64,000 bases of DNA from positions 27,619 to 91,618 of the forward strand of contig CAYQVH010000012.1 in assembly GCA_964420975.1 (NCBI GenBank), written 5' to 3'. Below are positions 43,412 to 51,030 of this stretch, piece after piece (within the stretch, counting starts at the first letter, position 1; each line of letters begins with the position of its first letter). Both the position numbers and the translations under genes were made by a program. The stretch comes from Accumulibacter sp964420975. GTDB taxonomy: Bacteria > Pseudomonadota > Gammaproteobacteria > Burkholderiales > Rhodocyclaceae. The notes under the pieces were generated by a model that was not told the origin of the DNA, made no database searches, and saw only the letters and a list, made by a program, of their open reading frames with translations.

Positions 43412-43939
43412 ATGACTGAGACCACACCCCCGGCGGCCTATACGGCGGCTGCCGCCCGGCTCGCAGAGCGAACCGCCGAAGCGATGTACAGCCGCGACGC
43501 CGCGAGCAAGCTGATCGGCCTGCGGCTGGTCAGTGTTCGCCCCGGTTGTGCGCGGCTGACGATGGTCGTCCGTCCCGACATGGTCAATGGCCACCATATT
43601 TGTCACGGCGGTTACCTGTTTACGCTCGCCGACTCGGCGTTTGCCTACGCGTGCAACAGTTACAACCGCAACACCGTCGCCTCGGCGTGCCATATCGATT
43701 TTCTGAGCCCGGCGCGCGAGGGCGAAGTGCTCGAGGCCGAATGCCAGGAGCGCTCACTCGCTGGGCGCACCGGCGTCTACGACACGACGATCCGCAACGA
43801 TGCCGGCACGGTCGTCGCGCTGTTCAGGGGAAAGTCGTACCGGATAGCTGGCGAAGTAATCGCCGGCCTGGAAGCCGAGGAACACTCGCCCGGTGCCGGC
43901 GCCCGCCGATGCAGCGAGGGGGTAGGCAACCCGCAGTGA
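43412..43939 (+). CDS. paaI: Hydroxyphenylacetyl-CoA thioesterase PaaI
   Basis: This hot-dog fold thioesterase salvages CoA from dead-end phenylacetyl-CoA intermediates. The 175-residue protein has MVNGHHICHGGYLFTLADSAFAYACNS, the PaaI active-site helix with the catalytic Asp, and VASACHIDFLSPAREGEVLEA. A C-terminal extension of about 25 residues is unlike most PaaI. It lies 64 bp after the PaaG-like gene, on the same strand. Confidence 0.85.
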   Translation: MTETTPPAAYTAAAARLAERTAEAMYSRDAASKLIGLRLVSVRPGCARLTMVVRPDMVNGHHICHGGYLFTLADSAFAYACNSYNRNTVASACHIDFLSPAREGEVLEAECQERSLAGRTGVYDTTIRNDAGTVVALFRGKSYRIAGEVIAGLEAEEHSPGAGARRCSEGVGNPQ

Positions 43940-44346
43940 AGCAAGGACGCGGACGGAATTCGCACTTCGCATCACAAAACACACTCGCGGCCGGTCGGAC
44001 TTGATGAGTCGAAGCGAACGACGTGGCGAGAGAGGGCAGATTTTCTGGAATTTCAAGCCAATCGCCGAACTATTGGCTTGAAACTCGGGAGAAGAGGGAC
44101 TGCAACCGCACTTATTGCAGCCGACTTGGTCAACTCCGACAGGTTGGTAGCCAAGCGAATCGATCGTCTGGTCGGCACACTGACGTGCAACCGTCTGCCA
44201 GGCGGTCGCTTTTCCTGCATAATCGGGCGGCACTCACCCTCCAACCGCTACCCGCCCGCTAACCCTCGTCGCCGAGTCGCCGGCGGGAACGACCCTGCGG
44301 CGCTCGGCCGCGGCGACGACTCATCCCTTTTCGCAGGAGAGATGCG
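43940..44346. other. Intergenic region with a 12-bp perfect inverted repeat
   Basis: No gene is supported in these 407 bp. TTTCAAGCCAAT (44051-44062) pairs perfectly with ATTGGCTTGAAA (44072-44083) over a 9-nt loop. It is AT-richer than the surroundings and lacks a flanking T run, so it looks more like a protein-binding site or a relic of a repeat than a terminator. The last 30 bp supply AGGAGAGATGCG, the ribosome binding site for the SLATT gene. Confidence 0.5.
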
Positions 44347-45264
44347 ATGAACACCCCGTTGCCCCCGCCTTCCCGAGACCTCCGACCGCGAATAGCGGTC
44401 GATCAGCCTCCCGGCAACGAAGAGGACAGCGACTTCGCCGCCCTGCAGGCGCTCGCCACCGACCTCGAACGACGGGCCGTCGACGCCGCCGATTGGTACC
44501 TGCGGAACAAGGCCGGACCGCGCCGGCGATCCCGGTTGTTGCGTTTCCTGGCCATCCTTTTTGGGGTTCTCGGGGGCTTGGCGCCTTTGGTTGGCGGCCT
44601 ACAGTTTGCCGGAACCGACAGTTCCGCCGGCTCTTCTCTGGCCAGCGCAAGTCAATGGGGTTACCTGCTGATTGCACTGGCGGCTGCGTCGCTGCTCTTT
44701 GATCGTTACTTCGGCTTTTCCTCGTCGTGGATGCGCTACATGACGGCGCAGATGGCCCTGCAGCGCTCACTCGAGAAGTTTCAGCTCGCCTGGAGCCTGT
44801 GGCGAATCAAGATTAGTGGCGGCAAACCCACTGATGAGGAACAGGCGGCGGCAATCGCTTTGCTCACCGCCTTTCAGCAGGAGGTCGGCGATCTGATCGA
44901 TCAGGAATTCCAGGCCTGGATCTCGCAGTTCAAAGAGCAGTTGGCCGAGCTGCAGGCGGCCATCAGCAAGGACAAGGACGAACGCCGGCCCGGCAATCTG
45001 GTGATCGGCATTCATGCCCAGCAAGTGATCAACGGACCCGCCGACGTCTATCTCGACAATCGCCTGCTGCGCCGAACCGACAGCGGCAGCGTGCTGCTGA
45101 CCGCGCTTAACCCGGGCAGCCATCTGGTGACGGTCAAGGCCAATGAGGGCGCGCTTGAGGGTAGCGCCACGGTGACTGTCCAAGCCGGCGAGACCAGCGA
45201 GGCGCACATCAATTTGAAGCGCGTCAACGCCGATCCGGGCGACAACGAACACACCCAGGAATGA
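44347..45264 (+). CDS. SLATT-like two-TM protein with PEGA-type C-terminal domain
   Basis: The 305-residue protein has an N-terminal helix (ALATDLERRAVDAADWYLRNK), two TM helices (about 66-84 and 104-118), the post-TM motif FDRYFGFSSSWMRYMTAQMALQR, then a long amphipathic helical part and a beta-rich PEGA-like domain (about 215-292, PADVYLDNRLLRRTDSGSVLLTALNPGSHLVTV). The helix-2TM-helix pattern fits SLATT, a family of membrane effectors tied to nucleotide-signal conflict systems. An HD-GYP regulator gene follows. A PEGA partner is unusual, and the function is open. Confidence 0.65.
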   Translation: MNTPLPPPSRDLRPRIAVDQPPGNEEDSDFAALQALATDLERRAVDAADWYLRNKAGPRRRSRLLRFLAILFGVLGGLAPLVGGLQFAGTDSSAGSSLASASQWGYLLIALAAASLLFDRYFGFSSSWMRYMTAQMALQRSLEKFQLAWSLWRIKISGGKPTDEEQAAAIALLTAFQQEVGDLIDQEFQAWISQFKEQLAELQAAISKDKDERRPGNLVIGIHAQQVINGPADVYLDNRLLRRTDSGSVLLTALNPGSHLVTVKANEGALEGSATVTVQAGETSEAHINLKRVNADPGDNEHTQE

Positions 45265-45358
45265 TTGACTCGCCAACTGCTGACCTCGCCTTCGCACCCG
45301 GCATTAGGGCCGATCACCGGCGCCAGCCCCAACGCGCGCGATCACGAGGAGCAGCGCA

Positions 45359-46459
45359 ATGGCAACGATTCTGATTGTCGATGACACACGCGAGAGTCTC
45401 GCCTTGCTCACCGACGTGCTGCGTCCACTGCATCGCGTACGCGCCGTGACTTCAGGACATCGTGCCTTGCAGCTGGCGACAAGCTGGCCGCACCCTGACC
45501 TTATCCTGCTCGACGTCACCCTGCCCGAAATGAGCGGCTACGAAGTCATGCGCCGACTGCGTGACAACCGCGCGACTGAAGACATTCCAGTCATTTTCGT
45601 CAGCCCAAGGGAGAGCGACGATGATGAAGCGAAGGGGCTGGCTCTTGGCGCAGTGGACTACATCAACAAGCCGATCAAGCCAGCGATCGTTGTCGCGCGC
45701 ATCGCGACGCATCTCGAGCTGAAAGCGGCGCGTGAACTGCTTCGCGACAGCAGTCGCCGACTGAGTGAGGAACTCTCGCGACAGGCCGCCGACCAGCATC
45801 GGATTCGGGATCTCAGCCTTTGCGCGCTCGCCCGACTGACGGAAATCCGCGACCCGGAAACCGGACATCACCTGCGACGGACACAGGGCTACGTATTTGA
45901 ACTAGCCGAGAAGCTGCGCGCGCATCCACGCTTCGCGACCTTCCTGACCCCGGCGCACATCGAACTGCTGGTCAAGTCGGCGCCGCTGCACGATATCGGC
46001 AAGGTCGGCATCCCGGACTCGATTCTCCTCAAGCCGGGCCGCCTGACGCCCGACGAGTGGCGAATCATGCAGTCTCACAGCCGTCTGGGTTATCTCGCCA
46101 TCGAGCAGGCCGAGCGGGACGCCAGACGGCCGATCGACTTCCTCGGCATGGCCAAGGAAATCGCCCTCCACCATCACGAGAAGTGGGACGGCAGCGGCTA
46201 CCCGGAAGGTCTGGCCGGAGAAGCAATCCCCATTTCTGCTCGCCTGATGGCGCTCGCCGATGTGTTCGATGCCCTCATCTTCCAACGCGTCTACAAGGGC
46301 GCCTTACCGCTCGAAAATGCCCTGGAAATTATTCGCCAAGGGCGAGGCACGCACTTCGACCCCGACGTCGTCGACGTCTTTTTTCAGTGCGTCGACGAAT
46401 TCATCGCGATTGCCGCGCGGCATCGCGAAACCCACGCGGAGACCGTGCCAGGGTTCTGA
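45359..46459 (+). CDS. Response regulator with HD-GYP c-di-GMP phosphodiesterase domain
   Basis: This RpfG-like protein has a receiver domain (ILIVDDTRESLALLTDVL, phospho-Asp about residue 52 in LLDVTLPEMSG, Lys in INKPI) and an HD-GYP domain (about 150-350) with HDIGKVGIPD, ALHHHEKWDGSGYPEGL and SARLMALADVFDAL. The HD and GYP motifs are intact. The kinase partner is not adjacent. It lies 94 bp after the SLATT-like gene. Confidence 0.92.
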   Translation: MATILIVDDTRESLALLTDVLRPLHRVRAVTSGHRALQLATSWPHPDLILLDVTLPEMSGYEVMRRLRDNRATEDIPVIFVSPRESDDDEAKGLALGAVDYINKPIKPAIVVARIATHLELKAARELLRDSSRRLSEELSRQAADQHRIRDLSLCALARLTEIRDPETGHHLRRTQGYVFELAEKLRAHPRFATFLTPAHIELLVKSAPLHDIGKVGIPDSILLKPGRLTPDEWRIMQSHSRLGYLAIEQAERDARRPIDFLGMAKEIALHHHEKWDGSGYPEGLAGEAIPISARLMALADVFDALIFQRVYKGALPLENALEIIRQGRGTHFDPDVVDVFFQCVDEFIAIAARHRETHAETVPGF

Positions 46460-46622
46460 GACCGGCGACGTGTGTCGTCACCGCGCCGTCTGTTCACAAC
46501 CCTGCCGACGATCGACTGTGCGTTCCTCCTCACGTGCCGGATACTGCGCTGCACAAACGATTTTTCCTTTCCATTAGAATCGCTCCTTCGTCCGCTGACG
46601 CCGCAAGCCCGAAGGAGCACTC

Positions 46623-47702
46623 ATGTCGCTACAGAGCAAACCCAATACCGACGACGTCCGTATCCGGGAAATCAAGGAACTGGTCCCGCCGGCGCACGTT
46701 TTCCGCGAGTTTCCGGTCGGCGTCCGGGCGGCACTGACGACATACAACTCCCGACAAAGCATCCACCGCATTCTGCACGGAGCCGACAATCGTCTCCTCG
46801 TCGTCATCGGTCCGTGCTCGATCCACGACGTCGATTCAGCCGTCGACTATGCTTCACGGTTACAAAAGGAAGCGGTCCGCTTCGAGAACGACCTGCTCAT
46901 CGTCATGCGCGTCTATTTCGAGAAGCCGCGCACGACCGTTGGCTGGAAAGGACTGATCAACGATCCACGTCTCGACAACAGCTTCCGCATCAACGAAGGG
47001 TTGCGTCTGGCGCGCGGTCTGTTGCTCGAAATCAACGACATGGGCCTGCCCTGCGCGACCGAGTTTCTCGACACCATCACTCCCCAATACACCGCCGACC
47101 TGATCGCCTGGGGAGCGATCGGGGCGCGCACCACCGAGTCCCAGGTGCATCGCGAACTCGCCTCGGGACTGTCGTGTCCGGTCGGCTTCAAGAACGGTAC
47201 CGACGGCAACATCCGGATTGCGGTCGACGCGATTCGAGCCGCACAGTCGCCACATCACTTCCTGTCGGTGACCAAGGCGGGTCACTCGGCAATTGTCTCG
47301 ACCTGCGGCAACGAGGACTGCCACGTCATTCTGCGCGGCGGCATCCAGCCCAACTACGACGCCGCGCACGTCGACACGGCCGGCCGCGAGATCGCCGCCG
47401 CCGGCTTGGCGGCGCGACTGATGATTGACGCCTCACACGCCAACAGCAACAAGCGTTTCAAACAGCAACTCGAAGTCGCCAACAACGTCGCGGGTCAGCT
47501 TGCGGCCGGAGAGGAGCGGATCATCGGCATGATGATCGAGTCACACTTGGTCGAAGGCCGTCAGGACCTGGTGCCTGGACAGGCACTGGAGTACGGCAAG
47601 AGCATCACGGACTCCTGCCTCGGTTGGGAGGATTCACTGCTCGCACTCGACACGCTCGCCAAAGGCGTGCGCGCCCGGCGTTTGGTCGAGGCTGCCGAGT
47701 AA
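46623..47702 (+). CDS. aroG: 3-deoxy-7-phosphoheptulonate synthase (class I)
   Basis: DAHP synthase joins PEP and erythrose-4-phosphate at the shikimate entry. The 359-residue protein has LLVVIGPCSIHDVDSAVDYA, FEKPRTTVGWKGLINDP, GARTTESQVHRELASGL and DASHANSNKRF, all class I AroF/G/H signatures. AAGGAGCAC lies just upstream of the ATG at 46623. The allosteric amino acid (Phe, Tyr or Trp) cannot be read. A strong hairpin follows. Confidence 0.95.
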   Translation: MSLQSKPNTDDVRIREIKELVPPAHVFREFPVGVRAALTTYNSRQSIHRILHGADNRLLVVIGPCSIHDVDSAVDYASRLQKEAVRFENDLLIVMRVYFEKPRTTVGWKGLINDPRLDNSFRINEGLRLARGLLLEINDMGLPCATEFLDTITPQYTADLIAWGAIGARTTESQVHRELASGLSCPVGFKNGTDGNIRIAVDAIRAAQSPHHFLSVTKAGHSAIVSTCGNEDCHVILRGGIQPNYDAAHVDTAGREIAAAGLAARLMIDASHANSNKRFKQQLEVANNVAGQLAAGEERIIGMMIESHLVEGRQDLVPGQALEYGKSITDSCLGWEDSLLALDTLAKGVRARRLVEAAE

Positions 47703-47737
47703 GCCGCTACGCGCAAGCGAAAACCCGGCCTCGAAAC

Positions 47738-47771
47738 AACGACGGCAAACCGCGTGCGGCTTGCCGTCGTT
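47738..47771 (+). terminator. Hairpin terminator after aroG
   Basis: AACGACGGCAA (47738-47748) pairs with TTGCCGTCGTT (47761-47771), and an inner CCGC/GCGG stem adds four pairs. The T tract is short (TT), so termination would rely on the very strong stem; it also separates aroG from the converging rpmG. Confidence 0.65.
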
Positions 47772-47803
47772 GGCCAGGCCCCGTTACGGCGCCTGCGCTC
47801 CCG

Positions 47804-47959
47804 CTAGCGGAGCTTGATTTCCTTGTAGATGACGTGCTTGCGAGCCTTGGGATCGTACTTCTTGATCTCCATCTTGGCTGGCATCGTCTTTTTGTTCTTC
47901 GTCGTCGTATAGAAGTGACCGGTTCCAGCCGTCGATTCAAGCTTGATCTTGTCGCGCAT
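47804..47959 (-). CDS. rpmG: 50S ribosomal protein L33
   Basis: L33 (51 residues) reads MRDKIKLESTAGTGHFYTTT and ends KKYDPKARKHVIYKEIKLR. It lacks the zinc-binding Cys pairs, i.e. a C-minus paralogue. The ATG at 47959 is the standard start, and longer frames are artefacts. It is 14 bp downstream of rpmB. Confidence 0.96.
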   Translation of the reverse strand: MRDKIKLESTAGTGHFYTTTKNKKTMPAKMEIKKYDPKARKHVIYKEIKLR

Positions 47960-47973
47960 GATGTGTCTCCCGT

Positions 47974-48207
47974 TCAGACTTCGCCGCGAGCACGCAACTC
48001 GGCGAGTACCACCTCGATCCCATTCTTGTCTATCGTCCGCAGACCCGCGTTCGAGACCCGCAGGCGCACCCATCGCTTCTCACTCTCGACCCAGAAGCGC
48101 CGGTACTGCAAGTTTGGCAGGAAGCGGCGCTTCGTATGATTGTTGGCGTGAGAAACGTTATTCCCCGCCATCGGGCCTTTGCCCGTCACCTGGCAAAAAC
48201 GCGCCAT
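47974..48207 (-). CDS. rpmB: 50S ribosomal protein L28
   Basis: L28 (77 residues) begins MARFCQVTGKGPMAGNNVSH and contains NHTKRRFLPNLQYRRFW and LRTIDKNGIEVVLAELR. It is the first gene of the rpmB-rpmG operon. The start ATG at 48207 matches the family; a promoter lies just upstream. Confidence 0.96.
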   Translation of the reverse strand: MARFCQVTGKGPMAGNNVSHANNHTKRRFLPNLQYRRFWVESEKRWVRLRVSNAGLRTIDKNGIEVVLAELRARGEV

Positions 48208-48244
48208 AGTTGTCGCTCCAGACCTTCGAAAAATAAAGTCCGCC

Positions 48245-48274
48245 ATTCTAATCGATCGCATGGTTTCACTTCAA
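48245..48274 (-). promoter_or_regulatory. Probable sigma70 promoter of rpmB-rpmG
   Basis: On the minus strand TTGAAG (-35, 48269-48274) and TAGAAT (-10, 48245-48250) are 18 bp apart, about 38 bp before the rpmB ATG. The rest of the 331-bp gap to rtcA (48208-48538) holds no gene I can support. Confidence 0.55.
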
Positions 48275-48538
48275 GCGCACCACGGCGCACCACGGCGGTT
48301 TAGCGCAACATCTCTTGTGAAAATTCGTAGCTTGCTGGATTTGCGGTGCTTTGCCGGCCGAGTACGACGAGGAGTGGATGACCGGCAAGACCTATCTCAA
48401 GTTGCGGGCCTGATCTCACCATCCTGATCGCCTCGCCTTGATGTATCTTCAGAAAGAAAGTGGCACTGCCCCTCGCGGCTCGCCTCAAGTTGACGAAAGA
48501 GGGCTAATGGACAATCTGGGATCAAGGAAGACACGCCA

Positions 48539-49606
48539 ATGACGACGATCCTGCTCGACGGTGCCGACGGTGAAGGCGGCGGCCAGATCCTGCGTAGCGC
48601 CTTGACCTTGTCGATGATCACCGGCCAGGCGTTTCGTCTCGAACGGATCAGGGCTAGGCGCGCGAAGCCGGGGTTGCTGCGCCAGCACCTGACCGCCGTG
48701 CAGGCAGCGGCGACGCTTTCTTCGGCGCAGGTCGAAGGCGCGTACGTCGGATCGCGCACGCTGTTATTTGCCCCGACCACCCTCAGCGGTGGAGACTATC
48801 GCTTCGCGATCGGTACCGCCGGCAGTTGTACCTTGGTGCTGCAGACCGTCTTGCCCGCACTCTGGTACGCCGATATGCCGGCAAGCTTGCAGGTGAGCGG
48901 CGGCACGCATAACCCATCCGCGCCGCCGGCCGACTTTCTGATCCGTACCTGGCTGCCGATCGTCCGCCGCATGGGTGTGCGCTGTGAGATCGAGCTGTTA
49001 CGGCATGGTTTTTTCCCCGCCGGGGGTGGCGAGGTGAGTGCCCGCGTCGAGCCGGGTGCGCCGACACGCCTAGATCTCGTCAGCCGCGGCGAGCTTCGCG
49101 CCAGCCGTGCCACGGCGATCGTCGCCGGCGTCCCGGTCGACGTCGCCCGCCGCGAACTGGCTGAAGCGGCTCGTCGGCTGCCGTCGTTGCCGGAACTTCA
49201 AGCCGAGACTCGTGTATTGCCGGCCCGCGAAGGTCCCGGCAACGCGCTGCTGATCGAACTCGAGCACAGCACGGTAAGCGAAGTGTTCACCGGATTCGGC
49301 GCCCGCGGCGTTCCGGCGGAGGCGGTTGCCGACCAAGTCGCGAGCAGTGTTCGCGCCTATCTCGACAGCGGCGCTGCGGTCGGCGAGCACCTTGCCGACC
49401 AGTTACTGCTGCCGATGGCCCTCGCCGGCGGTGGCCGCCTGCTGACCAACCACGCGTCAAGTCATCTGCTGACCAATCTGGCGCTGATCGCGAAGTTTCT
49501 ACCCATCGCTTCCCGAGTAGAGAAATCCGCCGGCAACTGCTTGGTCGAGCTTTACGCTCGCCACTCGGCGTCCACAAGCGACGAACCATCGGCCGGTCTG
49601 CCGTAG
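48539..49606 (+). CDS. rtcA: RNA 3'-terminal phosphate cyclase
   Basis: RtcA converts RNA 3'-phosphate to 2',3'-cyclic phosphate through a His-AMP intermediate. The 355-residue protein has LDGADGEGGGQILRSALTLS, RAKPGLLRQHLTAV, HGFFPAGGGEV and EHLADQLLLPMALAGGG, where the conserved His is the adenylylated residue. No RtcB ligase or RtcR regulator lies nearby, so it is an orphan. The ATG is preceded by GGAAGAC. Confidence 0.93.
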   Translation: MTTILLDGADGEGGGQILRSALTLSMITGQAFRLERIRARRAKPGLLRQHLTAVQAAATLSSAQVEGAYVGSRTLLFAPTTLSGGDYRFAIGTAGSCTLVLQTVLPALWYADMPASLQVSGGTHNPSAPPADFLIRTWLPIVRRMGVRCEIELLRHGFFPAGGGEVSARVEPGAPTRLDLVSRGELRASRATAIVAGVPVDVARRELAEAARRLPSLPELQAETRVLPAREGPGNALLIELEHSTVSEVFTGFGARGVPAEAVADQVASSVRAYLDSGAAVGEHLADQLLLPMALAGGGRLLTNHASSHLLTNLALIAKFLPIASRVEKSAGNCLVELYARHSASTSDEPSAGLP

Positions 49607-49646
49607 ACCGCCAGCGACCCGAAGGCGTGAACAACGTTGCGTTGAC

Positions 49647-50861
49647 TCATCGTGACGGACCGACCAGCTCTGACGCGGAACGCTTCGCCGGGACGATTTG
49701 CTGGCGAAAGTTGATCGACAGCGCGCCCAGCTGGGGAAGCGTCGGCAGTTGCCGGATGAACTCCAACTCGGCTCGGTGCAAGGTGCTGGCGTCGGTCAAG
49801 GCTTCGTACGGAAGAAAAATCTCCGTCTCGATCCGGCCGTTGACATAATGCAGGACGATACGCTGCGGGCCGGGCAAGTGTTGCAGTGCAGGCATCAACT
49901 GATCGAGAACGTGGTCGCGATCGGGCAGATTCTGACTCAGCGTGTCGTGGTCAAGATCGTCTTCGACGTCGACGTGCACCAGGACGTCGGATACCGCCGG
50001 ATGACTGCCGAGCACTCGCCGGCGCGTCGATTCGGCAATCCGATGCCCTTCCGAGACACTGATCCGCGGGTCGACACAAATGTGCGCATCGACCAGCGAG
50101 CGGTGCGCCATGCGCCGCGTACGCAGTTCGTGCAAGCCGCCGACGCCGGGCGTGTCGACGATCACTTGTCGGATGCTGGCGACCTCCTCGACCGACAAAC
50201 CGGTGTCGATGAGTTCCTGCAGCGCCTCCCAGGCAAAGACGACGCCCATGCGCACGATCATGAAGCCAACGATGATTGCCGCCACCGAGTCAGCGAAGTT
50301 GAAACCCATCAGATTGCCGACGATACCCACCGCAACCACCAGAGACGACGCGGCGTCTGAGCGCGCATGCCAGGCGTTGGCGATCAGCATCGGCGAGCGC
50401 AGCTTCTCGCCGACCTGCAGCATGTAGCGAAACAGCCCCTCTTTCGCAACCAACGCGAGGATTGCCGTCCACAACGCCAGCGGACCTACCGGCGGCAGTT
50501 CGTCGAGTGCTTGCAGCTTGACGCCTGCCCCCCAGATGATGCCGGCGCCGGTGGCAGCAAGGATGATGCCAAGGGCGAACGACGCCGCCGTCTCCACCCT
50601 GGCATGACCATACGGATGGCTCTCGTCAGCCGGATCCTTGCTGTGGTGAGCCGCAAAAAGTACCAGAAAATCACAGACCAAGTCGGAAAGCGAATGCAGA
50701 CCGTCGGCAATCAGACCTTGCGAATGGGCGACGATGCCCGCGACGACCTGTGCTGCCGTGAGAAAGACATTGACCACGACACTGATCCAGGTGCAGCGCT
50801 GGGCCATGCCGTGCCGCGCCGGATCGTCGAAAGAAACCGATTGCATCTCCCTGTCTGCCAC
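49647..50861 (-). CDS. Cation diffusion facilitator (CDF) transporter
   Basis: This 404-residue protein exports divalent metals by proton exchange. The TM domain has about six helices with the metal-site motifs GLIADGLHSLSDLVCDF (HxxxD) and NAWHARSDAASSLVV. The cytoplasmic domain (ELRTRRMAHRSLVDAHICVDPRISVSEGHRIAE) is typical of CDFs. A C-terminal extension of about 100 residues beyond the family norm may add regulation. The metal (Zn, Fe or Mn) is not determined. Confidence 0.9.
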   Translation of the reverse strand: MADREMQSVSFDDPARHGMAQRCTWISVVVNVFLTAAQVVAGIVAHSQGLIADGLHSLSDLVCDFLVLFAAHHSKDPADESHPYGHARVETAASFALGIILAATGAGIIWGAGVKLQALDELPPVGPLALWTAILALVAKEGLFRYMLQVGEKLRSPMLIANAWHARSDAASSLVVAVGIVGNLMGFNFADSVAAIIVGFMIVRMGVVFAWEALQELIDTGLSVEEVASIRQVIVDTPGVGGLHELRTRRMAHRSLVDAHICVDPRISVSEGHRIAESTRRRVLGSHPAVSDVLVHVDVEDDLDHDTLSQNLPDRDHVLDQLMPALQHLPGPQRIVLHYVNGRIETEIFLPYEALTDASTLHRAELEFIRQLPTLPQLGALSINFRQQIVPAKRSASELVGPSR

Positions 50862-51030
50862 CCTCGCTCCTTCCCCTCCCCACGTCGTGTCATTCGTGTC
50901 ATTCTAGCAGCGTGTCGAACGGGAGGACGACGGGCGCCGCTGGCGAAAACGGGAGATCATCAGGCACACCGGTTAAGCGAGTCTTAAGCCACGGCGATCG
51001 GCGGCACCGTTGCCACTTACGCTGTGGACC

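Noticed and set aside
42295..43425. Long minus-strand extension upstream of cti
   Set aside because: It runs antisense across the clear PaaG-like gene and has no family features; the lipobox start with AGGAGG at 42294 is far better.
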